NCBI GenBank assembly: GCA_018064695.1
Contig: JAGHUU010000319.1
Span: 1 to 10,287, forward strand
Source of the DNA: Candidatus Blautia equi
GTDB taxonomy: Bacteria; Bacillota; Clostridia; Lachnospirales; Lachnospiraceae
Length of the DNA stretch: 10,287 nt
Direction: 5' to 3'
The notes under the pieces are model-generated. The model ran no database searches, was not told the origin of the DNA, and saw only the letters and a list, made by a program, of their open reading frames with translations. This document shows positions 1 through 5,732 of this stretch, piece after piece. The position numbers and the translations under genes are program-made. Positions within the stretch are counted from its first letter, which is position 1, and each line of letters opens with the position of its first letter.

Positions 1-597
1 CACCTCGTCCGGAACGTAATACTTTAAGGTCTTTCCATCCTGGATCCACTGACGGATCGTTTTGCTGGAAATATCAATATTCTCGGTATTTAAAAGGATA
101 ACGCTGGCATGGAAACGTTCGGAAAGCTCCGATATCTTCTCCTCCATGGACTGAAGAGATACATGATCCCGCACAGCCACAACAAGGGTACAGTTTTCAC
201 AGATCTTAGCCGGTTCCATCCAGTACTCAAAGGAAAACAGGGAATCCGCACCAATGATAAAATAGTATTCATGATCCGGATGCTCTTCTTTAAGCCTCTG
301 CAGTGTCCTATAGGTATAAGTGTACCCATCCGGATGCATCTCCATAAGAGAAAGCTCAAAATGAGAATTGTCCGCAATGGCAAGCTGCACCATATCTGTG
401 CGCTGGTCATCCGATGCACGGCCTTCCCGCTGCTTTTTATGCGGCGGATTGCCTGAAGGCATAAAATAAACCAGATCCAGTCCCAGCTGCTCATAGGTCT
501 TTTCACCCAGAATCAGATGCCCAATATGAATGGGGTCAAAGGTGCCGCCCATTATGCCGATCTTTTTCTTTCTCAGCGCTTTTTCCTCAGTCAACAT
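1..597 (-). CDS. nadD: Nicotinate-nucleotide adenylyltransferase NadD, 3' end beyond the window
   Basis: Transfers AMP from ATP to nicotinic acid mononucleotide to make deamido-NAD, a cytoplasmic step of NAD synthesis. The frame is open from the ATG at 597 to base 1: 199 codons with no stop, so the C-terminus lies outside. Seen: the nucleotidyltransferase signature GGTFDPIHIGH at residues 17-27 (both catalytic His), NPPHK just after it, FIIGADS in the middle, and ISSKTIR at 176-182, which matches the family's ISSxxIR motif. The family usually has about 200-215 residues, so only a few are missing. GAGGG sits 7 bases before the ATG, supporting this start. It follows yhbY by 29 bases and is probably co-transcribed with it. 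In related genomes an HD-domain yqeK gene often comes next; that is outside this window. Confidence 0.95.
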   Translation of the reverse strand, partial: MLTEEKALRKKKIGIMGGTFDPIHIGHLILGEKTYEQLGLDLVYFMPSGNPPHKKQREGRASDDQRTDMVQLAIADNSHFELSLMEMHPDGYTYTYRTLQRLKEEHPDHEYYFIIGADSLFSFEYWMEPAKICENCTLVVAVRDHVSLQSMEEKISELSERFHASVILLNTENIDISSKTIRQWIQDGKTLKYYVPDEV

Positions 598-626
598 GAT
601 CTATCCCTCAAAAAACGATAAAATAA

Positions 627-932
627 TTATTTAGGAAGCTCGATCTTTTTCTTTTCGTTTTTACCCTCACGGTACAGAACGATTTTTTTGCCGATGACCT
701 GTACTACATGAGAATGGGTATGCTCTGCAAGAACCGCTGCGATCTCACGTGGATCCTCCAGACAGTTCTGAAGAACACTGATCTTGATCAGTTCTCTGGC
801 AGCCAGAGCCTCATCCACAGATGCGGTATTTTCAGGTGTTAAACCAAATTTACCAAACTGCAGAATAGGATCCATTTTCATAGCGAGACCTTTTAAGTAA
901 GCTCTCTGCTTGCTGTTTAATTCTTTTACCAT
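627..932 (-). CDS. yhbY: YhbY-family RNA-binding protein (CRM domain)
   Basis: A small stand-alone CRM-domain protein of 101 residues. The family binds RNA and is associated with ribosome assembly, and its place after obgE fits that role. Seen: N-terminal LNSKQRAYLKGLA, the GxxG RNA-binding loop as GKFG at residues 27-30, and a basic C-terminus (KNEKKKIELPK). An in-frame TTG at 938 would add two residues, but AGAGG lies 8 bases before the ATG at 932 and only 2 before the TTG, so I chose the ATG. The gap to obgE is 18 bases, consistent with one transcript. The exact role of the protein in Clostridia is not shown by the sequence. Confidence 0.93.
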   Translation of the reverse strand: MVKELNSKQRAYLKGLAMKMDPILQFGKFGLTPENTASVDEALAARELIKISVLQNCLEDPREIAAVLAEHTHSHVVQVIGKKIVLYREGKNEKKKIELPK

Positions 933-950
933 ATTCAAATCCTCTGAAAC

Positions 951-2246
951 TTATTTATAATAGTCAAACTGCCAGCCATACATCTTAACAGTATCGCCTT
1001 CCTCGATTCCGGCTGCCTCCAGGTCATCCAGAATACCGGATTCCTTCAGGAACTTCTGGAAGAAAGCAAAACCTTTCTCAGAATCAAGGTTTGTATAACC
1101 AAGCATTTTTTCGATCTTAGGTCCTTCTACCACAAACATGGAAGGATCATCCTCATCCATGGTGATGGTATATGGAAGGTTCTCATGGAACAGAGCCTCC
1201 TCAGGATTAAATTCCTGTTCGAAGACGATCTTCTCAAGCGGGCTGTTGTCCAGCATCTCTTTTACATAGAAAAGCAGTTCCCTTACGCCCTCGCCGGATA
1301 CGGCGGAGATTGGGAATACTTTCATGCCCTGTGGCTCAAACTCTGCTCTAAGCTTATCTACAGGACTCTCCTCGCCCTCTTCCACATAGATGCTGTCGAT
1401 CTTATTGGCAGCAATTACCTGTGGGCGGGCTGCAATGTCCGGATTGTATGCTTCAAGCTCTTTGTTGATCTTATAGATATCATCGATAGGATCGCGTCCC
1501 TCTGTTGATGCTGCATCCACAATGTGGATCATGACTCTGGTACGCTCAATATGACGAAGGAATTCGTGACCAAGGCCAACGCCTTCGGATGCTCCCTCAA
1601 TAAGTCCCGGAATATCAGCGATGACAAAGCCGCCATTTGCGGTATCCACAACACCAAGGTTAGGACTCAGTGTGGTGAAATGATAGTTGGCGATCTTAGG
1701 TCTTGCATTAGTCACACGACTTAAGAATGTGGATTTTCCTACATTAGGGAAACCTACAAGTCCTACGTCTGCAATTACCTTAAGCTCCAGCTGAACTTCC
1801 AGCTCCTGGGATGGAGTGCCGGGCTGCGCATATTTGGGAACCTGCATGGTAGGTGTTGCATAATGCTGATTACCTTTACCGCCTTTACCGCCTTTTAAAA
1901 TGATCTGACGACGGTTCTCCCCGGACATATCTGCAATGACTTTTCCGGAGGCTGCATCTTTAATAACGGTACCTTCCGGCACCTTCAGCACAATATCCTC
2001 ACCGTCGGCACCGTGGCAATGGCGTTTGCCGCCCTGCTCGCCGTCCTGCGCTGCGAATTTGTGCTTAAATCTATACTCACCAAGGGTATTCTGACCCTCA
2101 TCAACTTCAAATACTACGTTTCCGCCATTTCCGCCGTCTCCGCCATCGGGACCGCCGTTGGCTACAAACTTCTCTCTGCGGAAACTAACATGACCGTCTC
2201 CGCCCTTACCGGAGCGAATGACGATTTTTGCTCTATCTGCAAACAT
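951..2246 (-). CDS. obgE: Obg-family GTPase ObgE/CgtA
   Basis: A conserved GTPase that binds the 50S subunit late in its assembly and is linked to (p)ppGpp signalling. It has 431 residues, with all three parts of the low-GC Gram-positive form. The glycine-rich Obg fold covers about residues 1-158, with GGPDGGDGGNGG near 31-42. The G domain has G1 GFPNVGKS (165-172), G2 TT (191-192), G3 DIPG (211-214), G4 NKID (281-284) and G5 around SAVSGEG (314-320). A C-terminal OCT domain of roughly residues 350-430 ends in GDTVKMYGWQFDYYK. GAGGT lies 5 bases before the ATG at 2246. A predicted intrinsic terminator separates it from rpmA, so it is transcribed by read-through or from a promoter I could not identify. 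No motif is broken. Confidence 0.97.
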   Translation of the reverse strand: MFADRAKIVIRSGKGGDGHVSFRREKFVANGGPDGGDGGNGGNVVFEVDEGQNTLGEYRFKHKFAAQDGEQGGKRHCHGADGEDIVLKVPEGTVIKDAASGKVIADMSGENRRQIILKGGKGGKGNQHYATPTMQVPKYAQPGTPSQELEVQLELKVIADVGLVGFPNVGKSTFLSRVTNARPKIANYHFTTLSPNLGVVDTANGGFVIADIPGLIEGASEGVGLGHEFLRHIERTRVMIHIVDAASTEGRDPIDDIYKINKELEAYNPDIAARPQVIAANKIDSIYVEEGEESPVDKLRAEFEPQGMKVFPISAVSGEGVRELLFYVKEMLDNSPLEKIVFEQEFNPEEALFHENLPYTITMDEDDPSMFVVEGPKIEKMLGYTNLDSEKGFAFFQKFLKESGILDDLEAAGIEEGDTVKMYGWQFDYYK

Positions 2247-2265
2247 AGATTACCTCAAAATAAAT

Positions 2266-2302
2266 GAAAAAGAAAGGCTCCAAACCTTAGCGATTTGAAG
2301 CC
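2266..2302 (-). terminator. Intrinsic terminator or attenuator between rpmA and obgE
   Basis: On the minus strand GGCTTCAAATC (2302-2292) pairs with GGTTTGGAGCC (2286-2276) through 11 base pairs, two of them G-U, around the 5-base loop GCTAA. The T-rich run TTTCTTTTTC (2275-2266) follows at once. It lies 14 bases after the rpmA stop and just upstream of the obgE ribosome binding site. Because no strong promoter is visible in the remaining bases before obgE, partial termination that lowers obgE relative to the ribosomal genes is a reasonable inference. Confidence 0.75.
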
Positions 2303-2316
2303 CATCCAAACAATGA

Positions 2317-2604
2317 TTACTCTGCCTCTACTGGAACGATAGAAACCTGTTTCTTATCGCGGCCTTTTCTGGTGAATCTTACTACACCATCAACCAGCGC
2401 AAATAAAGTATAATCTTTACCGCAACCTACGTTCACACCTGGGTGAATCTTGGTTCCGCGCTGTCTGTAAAGGATATTTCCAGCTTTTACAAACTGTCCG
2501 TCTGCTCTTTTCGCACCTAATCTCTTAGACTCGGAATCACGGCCGTTCTTGGTAGAACCAACACCTTTTTTATGTGCGAATAACTGAAGGTTCATATTCA
2601 TCAT
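2317..2604 (-). CDS. rpmA: 50S ribosomal protein L27 with cleavable N-terminal extension
   Basis: L27 lies near the peptidyl-transferase centre, where its N-terminus reaches toward the tRNA ends. The product is 95 residues from the ATG at 2604. GGGAGG at 2619-2614, inside the last codons of prp, is 9 bases from that ATG; an ATG at 2601 is 12 away, and an in-frame ATG at 2625 lies upstream of this site, so it is unlikely. The protein begins MMNMNLQLFAHKKG. In Firmicutes the LQxF segment is removed by Prp, leaving an N-terminal Ala equivalent to the start of mature E. coli L27 (AHKK). The predicted cut here is between Phe and Ala of LQLF/AHKKG. The body STKNGRDSESKRLG is typical. The stop-to-start gap from prp is 4 bases, suggesting translational coupling. 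Confidence 0.95.
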   Translation of the reverse strand: MMNMNLQLFAHKKGVGSTKNGRDSESKRLGAKRADGQFVKAGNILYRQRGTKIHPGVNVGCGKDYTLFALVDGVVRFTRKGRDKKQVSIVPVEAE

Positions 2605-2608
2605 GTCT

Positions 2609-2929
2609 TTACACCTCCCTGACATTAACTCTCAAATAACGCTTTTGATAGCTATTCTCAATTTGCGTTAAGCCAAGAAGCAACGAATCCATCAATAATG
2701 TACTCTTTTCCGATGGCCCCGTAAGGAATTCGAAACTGACAAAACCGTCATCCTCTTTTTCCTTAAGCTGATCCTCTGTGAAGGTATCTATGGAGTTCAC
2801 CGTGTTAATGATCAAAGCAGAAACTGCAGCGCAGATGATATCATAACCCTCTTCCGCATAGCCTGCATGACCTTTCGATACAAAACTGACATAAGCGCCG
2901 TTTCTTTTCTTAACAGTGATTGTAATCAT
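2609..2929 (-). CDS. prp: Ribosomal-processing cysteine protease Prp (YsxB)
   Basis: The protease of the Firmicutes that trims the N-terminal extension of L27. It has 106 residues. The catalytic pair is visible: His21 in GHAGYA and Cys33 in DIICAAVSAL, with Gly28 and Asp30 also in the conserved pattern. The gene sits between rplU and rpmA, the standard arrangement, and is thus encoded directly before its substrate. The gap to rplU is 12 bases. The ribosome binding site is poor (only GGTG near 2937), so translation may depend on ribosomes arriving from rplU. The last codons carry the rpmA ribosome binding site. The function is known for the family; activity here is inferred from the intact residues and the LQLF/AHKKG substrate next door. 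Confidence 0.94.
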   Translation of the reverse strand: MITITVKKRNGAYVSFVSKGHAGYAEEGYDIICAAVSALIINTVNSIDTFTEDQLKEKEDDGFVSFEFLTGPSEKSTLLMDSLLLGLTQIENSYQKRYLRVNVREV

Positions 2930-2941
2930 AATGACACCAGA

Positions 2942-3247
2942 TTAACCGTTGATCTTCTCAATCTGTACTTTGGTGAACTGCTGTCTATGACCGTTTTTCT
3001 TGTGATATCCAGTTTTTCTTTTGTACTTATAAACGATGACTTTCTTAGCCTTGCCGTTCTCAAGTACTTTAGCGGTAACAGTAGCGCCTGCTACGTCTGC
3101 GCCAACTTTCATTCCGTCGTTGCTTACAGCAATAACGTTTTCAAAAGTAACGGTCTCACCAGCCTCAACACCGAGCTTCTCAACTCTGATCACATCGCCT
3201 TCGGCTACTTTGTACTGTTTACCACCTGTTGCAATAATTGCGTACAT
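2942..3247 (-). CDS. rplU: 50S ribosomal protein L21
   Basis: A structural protein of the large subunit that binds 23S rRNA. The 101-residue product has the standard start MYAIIATGGKQYKV, the central KVIVYKYKRKTGYHKKNGHRQ basic segment that contacts rRNA, and the end QFTKVQIEKING. AGGAGGTG stands a few bases before the ATG at 3247, a very strong site. It is the first gene of the L21-Prp-L27 operon, behind a clear promoter and a structured 5' leader that may regulate it. The length is normal and nothing is unusual in the coding region. Confidence 0.97.
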   Translation of the reverse strand: MYAIIATGGKQYKVAEGDVIRVEKLGVEAGETVTFENVIAVSNDGMKVGADVAGATVTAKVLENGKAKKVIVYKYKRKTGYHKKNGHRQQFTKVQIEKING

Positions 3248-3321
3248 AATGGCACCTCCTATGATCTAAACTCGCCAAATATGGTGGTCTTTCGACACTT
3301 ATACCTCTTTGTGCGGCATAC
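3248..3321 (-). ncRNA. Structured 5' leader of rplU, candidate L21 leader
   Basis: About 74 bases separate the predicted transcription start from the rplU ATG. On the minus strand UAUGCC (3320-3315) can pair with GGUAUA (3305-3300). A second hairpin, GUC-GAAA-GAC (3296-3287), has a GNRA loop and can be extended by GUG/CAC around one bulged base. UUUGGCG (3279-3273) can pair with CGCACAAA (3316-3309), which lies in and beside the first loop, so a pseudoknot or two exclusive folds are possible. Autoregulatory L21 leaders are known before rplU-ysxB-rpmA in low-GC Gram-positives. That this one belongs to that family is inferred from position and fold, not from a covariance match. Confidence 0.55.
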
Positions 3322-3327
3322 TCAATG

Positions 3328-3356
3328 ATATTACCATGCAAAACATGATTCGTCAA
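3328..3356 (-). promoter_or_regulatory. Sigma-A promoter of the rplU operon
   Basis: On the minus strand TTGACG (3356-3351), a 17-base spacer and TAATAT (3333-3328) match the sigma-A consensus closely. The spacer ends in TGG, giving an extended -10 as well. The start should fall near 3321. This is the best promoter in the window, as expected for ribosomal protein genes. Confidence 0.88.
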
Positions 3357-3407
3357 GCAAGGAAATTAAATATTTTATACATTTATTTATGAAATATCAG
3401 GATAAAA

Positions 3408-4751
3408 TTATTCTTCTCCTACCTCTGCATAACCTGAGTAATCATCTCCGCCTACTTCAGGAATATAACTGTCACCGGGTGTATCTGGAACCACCGGGTT
3501 ATCAGGTACTACAGGAGTATCCGGTACTACTGGGGTATCCGGTACCACTGGGGTGTCCGGTACTACCGGCGTATCAGGTACTACTGGGGTGTCCGGTACT
3601 ACTGGCGTATCTGGTACTACTGGGGTATCTGGCACTACCGGAGTATCCGGTACCACTGGGGTGTCCGGTGTTACCGGAGTTTCGGTAATGATCGGAGCAG
3701 GTGTATTGGTTGGTCTGCTCTGACCAGGAGTAGCGGTTGGACGAACCGGATTAGTCGGATTTACAGGATTTGCAGGGTTTACAGGAGTATCCGGTGTGTC
3801 CGGTTCTGCAGGTCTATCATTCGTATCCGGGATAATTGTTCCCTGATTTCCAGGGTTATAGTTATTACCGGGCTGATTACCGGTATTTCCGGCTGTAGGG
3901 TACTGCTGCTGTGGTGCAGGTGCCTGTACTCCGTTATTTACTGTAGGCTCTACAGCAGGTGCCGCATTCTGAACAGGAACATCAGGATTCATAATTCGAT
4001 CCAGAACTTCCTTATCCGGAGTCACATAGCTGTAATAGATATATCCCTCAGTCTCATCCTTCTTTATTTTATACCAGGATGGTGTGGAGGCAATTACGTT
4101 CCATTCCTCTCCCAGTCTTCCAATAGCTACAGGGACGCTGTTTTTGTTCGCTTTCTCACGAATATGTGCATCAATGGTAAGGAATACAGGAACTTCCTCT
4201 TCCAGAACAAAATCCTCAGCATCCTCTTCTACTTTTTCATAATAAGAGAAAACCTGATCCTCTTCATCCTTAAAGAACAGATAATAATATCCAAACTGCT
4301 GGATCACTTCCGGCTCTTTCCATTTATCTGTGAAGATCTCCACCATTTCAAATGTATGAACATTTGTCTCATCCTCTTTATCTGTGAGCACGAGGTTCCA
4401 TACCATATCCAGTGTCTTATCTTCATTGTCGGTGTTCTGTTTCTCTTCCAGAAGAACCGGCTTATACTCAGCAGTAAATTCTTTTACATCAGTCGCGTTT
4501 CTGATCACAAAGCTTTCACCGAAAAGCTCCAGCTCAATATCTTTGATCTCCTCTTCCTCATTTTCTTCCTGAGAATCATTTTCTTCTGCAGCATTTTCAG
4601 CGAGCTTTTCCGCTGCAGAAGCTTTAAAAGCTGCGGTAATCAATTCGGCTGTAACTTCTGCGGAATTATCTTCAGTTGCCATAGCTATAGCAGGGCTGAT
4701 GCTCAGTGCAAAAGAAATAGCCAGTACTGTCCATAAATACTTACGCTTCAT
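3408..4751 (-). CDS. Secreted SH3-domain protein with C-terminal VVPDTP repeats
   Basis: Not a family I can name. The 447-residue product starts with a signal peptide (MKRK, a hydrophobic core, and AMA at 23-25 as the likely cleavage site). Residues 26-72 are Ala/Glu-rich, ending in a run of acidic residues. Residues 73-185 form an unrecognised acidic, probably beta-rich region with many Tyr and Phe. Residues about 188-245 look like a bacterial SH3 domain (IDAHIREKANKNS, WYKIKKD, GYIYYSYV), usually a peptidoglycan-binding module. Residues 262-355 are Pro/Asn/Gln-rich; 360-425 are eleven hexapeptides; the end is a short acidic Gly/Tyr tail. There is no LPXTG motif and no C-terminal membrane segment. 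AGGAGG lies 5 bases before the ATG. A cell-wall-associated role is inferred. It has its own likely promoter and lacks a visible terminator before rplU. Confidence 0.88.
   Translation of the reverse strand: MKRKYLWTVLAISFALSISPAIAMATEDNSAEVTAELITAAFKASAAEKLAENAAEENDSQEENEEEEIKDIELELFGESFVIRNATDVKEFTAEYKPVLLEEKQNTDNEDKTLDMVWNLVLTDKEDETNVHTFEMVEIFTDKWKEPEVIQQFGYYYLFFKDEEDQVFSYYEKVEEDAEDFVLEEEVPVFLTIDAHIREKANKNSVPVAIGRLGEEWNVIASTPSWYKIKKDETEGYIYYSYVTPDKEVLDRIMNPDVPVQNAAPAVEPTVNNGVQAPAPQQQYPTAGNTGNQPGNNYNPGNQGTIIPDTNDRPAEPDTPDTPVNPANPVNPTNPVRPTATPGQSRPTNTPAPIITETPVTPDTPVVPDTPVVPDTPVVPDTPVVPDTPVVPDTPVVPDTPVVPDTPVVPDTPVVPDNPVVPDTPGDSYIPEVGGDDYSGYAEVGEE
3478..3675 (-). repeat. Eleven tandem 18-bp units encoding VVPDTP
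   Basis: Exactly eleven 18-base units (198 bases) encode V-V/T-P-D-T/N-P. Nine are VVPDTP, one is VVPDNP (3496-3513) and one is VTPDTP (3658-3675). The units differ from each other almost only at synonymous positions (for example GTA/GTG/GTT-type changes and different Pro, Thr and Asp codons), so the peptide is kept while the DNA has drifted. A degenerate unit (ITETP) lies upstream of the first. The length is a multiple of three, so gain or loss of units would keep the frame. Confidence 0.95.
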
Positions 4752-4779
4752 AATAACCTCCTGTCACAATTACAGAATT

Positions 4780-4808
4780 ATCATAAAAAGACTGTTATGA
4801 TAAGGCAA
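4780..4808 (-). promoter_or_regulatory. Probable promoter of the SH3-repeat gene, nested in a terminator
   Basis: On the minus strand TTGCCT (4808-4803), 17 bases, then TATGAT (4785-4780), predicting a start near 4773 and a leader of about 20 bases that includes AGGAGG. The -10 matches 5 of 6 consensus bases, the -35 four of 6. The -35 box is the terminator loop and the spacer is the terminator's 3' arm, so the two signals share the same bases. Confidence 0.55.
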
Positions 4809-4822
4809 CATAACAGTCTTTT
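4786..4822. terminator. Bidirectional intrinsic terminator after the exopolysaccharide genes
   Basis: A perfect 14-base inverted repeat, AAAAGACTGTTATG (4786-4799) and its complement (4809-4822), encloses a 9-base loop. A and T runs at the stem ends provide a U tract in both directions. It lies 39 bases after the stop of the Ig-like protein gene and closes the minus-strand exopolysaccharide transcript. I see no plus-strand gene that would use the other direction. Confidence 0.88.
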
Positions 4823-4861
4823 CTGTGCAACATATATCGAAAATTAATCTTCTGTTATTTA

Positions 4862-5713
4862 TTATTCCACAATGAATTTTAACACTGCACGGTTGGATAT
4901 ATTTCCTGCTTTATCAAAAATGTAAAACTCGGTGTCGTATACGCCAGGTGTATTGACATCCGGCTCGCCGGCTACCTGGATCACACGCCAGAGATCAAAG
5001 ATATCATCCTTCACATCATCCTGGATCTCTTTTACATAAGAGGCAAGTTCGATCTTATCTCCCACTCTCACATGCTCTACGTAAGTATGAAGATAGATTC
5101 TTGGGGATCCCGGAGCCATTGCGTCTGCTATGGCTTCCTGCTCTGCTTTTGCCTGCTCTGCGTCTACATCAGCATTCTCCTCAGCAGTGGTTTCAGGTTC
5201 AGAAACAACTGCAGGTTCCTCCACTGTCTCAGCTGCCGGTTCCGCAGTTGGCTCAGCCGGAACTTCGGTTGGAACCGGAGTTGGTGTTTCAGTTGCAGCA
5301 GGTGCCTCAGTTGGTACAGGTGTTTCAGTTGGTGCAGGTGTTGCGGTCGGTTCAGGTGTTGCGGTTGGAGTAGGTGTCTCAGCAGGAGTCTCCACTGGTG
5401 GATTAGCCTTTAATGTATAGCTGAGTTTGGCAATATTGTTGCTTTTATCTTTCGCCACATAAATGACAGTAGCCTCTGAATCACTGATGCGGTATACAGA
5501 TTCAACAGCAAGGGTATCGGATACATCCTCATCTTTGTCATCAATGGCAACAACACCCTCAAGAAGCTGTGCTTCAGTTACAGTCTCATCATATATAACT
5601 TCTGAATTCACAAAAATCTCAGGGCATTTTCTGTCAGAGTTGTATCTGAACTGATATAAGAGAGCGCCCAGAGCGATACAAATAACAACTAAAAAGATTC
5701 CTATTTTCTTCAT
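4862..5713 (-). CDS. Membrane-anchored protein with two Ig-like domains and a Pro/Thr linker
   Basis: No named family that I can assign with certainty. The 283-residue product has a single N-terminal hydrophobic segment (about 4-20), an uncleaved anchor or signal peptide without a lipobox. An Ig-like fold covers about residues 30-102 (VIAIDDKDEDVSD-type turn, then ATVIYVAKDKSNNIAKLSYTL). Residues 105-165 are a Pro/Thr/Glu/Ala linker. A Glu/Ala-rich, probably helical stretch spans 172-200. A second Ig-like domain covers about 203-283 (NTPGVYDTEFYIFDKAGNISNRAVLKFIVE). Both domains resemble the bacterial DUF5011-type module, with the D-x-A-G/S-N-x-(A/S) strand pattern. AGGAGA is 8 bases before the ATG. 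It follows the BY-kinase gene by 19 bases and precedes a strong terminator, so it is the last gene of the exopolysaccharide control operon. A surface role in polymer export or anchoring is inference from position. Confidence 0.85.
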   Translation of the reverse strand: MKKIGIFLVVICIALGALLYQFRYNSDRKCPEIFVNSEVIYDETVTEAQLLEGVVAIDDKDEDVSDTLAVESVYRISDSEATVIYVAKDKSNNIAKLSYTLKANPPVETPAETPTPTATPEPTATPAPTETPVPTEAPAATETPTPVPTEVPAEPTAEPAAETVEEPAVVSEPETTAEENADVDAEQAKAEQEAIADAMAPGSPRIYLHTYVEHVRVGDKIELASYVKEIQDDVKDDIFDLWRVIQVAGEPDVNTPGVYDTEFYIFDKAGNISNRAVLKFIVE

Positions 5714-5732
5714 ATCGCAGGTCTCCTGTCAA

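Noticed and set aside
90..506. Minus-strand ORF of 138 codons overlapping the nadD region
   Set aside because: It is in a different frame from nadD, which is open across the whole stretch with its full set of motifs. The ORF's translation has no recognisable domain.
2605..2625. Upstream ATG at 2625 as the rpmA start
   Set aside because: It would overlap prp and lacks a ribosome binding site of its own, while GGGAGG is well placed for the ATG at 2604, which gives the standard short leader.
3478..3675. Regularly spaced repeats considered as a CRISPR array
   Set aside because: The units are contiguous 18-base coding repeats with no spacers, in frame within a secreted protein gene.
3389..3688. 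Plus-strand ORF rich in Leu, Pro, Gly and Tyr repeats
   Set aside because: It is the reverse-strand reading of the VVPDTP repeat; its periodicity comes from the 18-base unit and it has no ribosome binding site of note.
5072..5420. Three overlapping plus-strand ORFs with Ser/Cys/Trp, Leu/Gln or Gly/Val/Ser repeats
   Set aside because: All are other-frame readings of the Pro/Thr linker of the Ig-like protein. Low-complexity codons keep every frame open.
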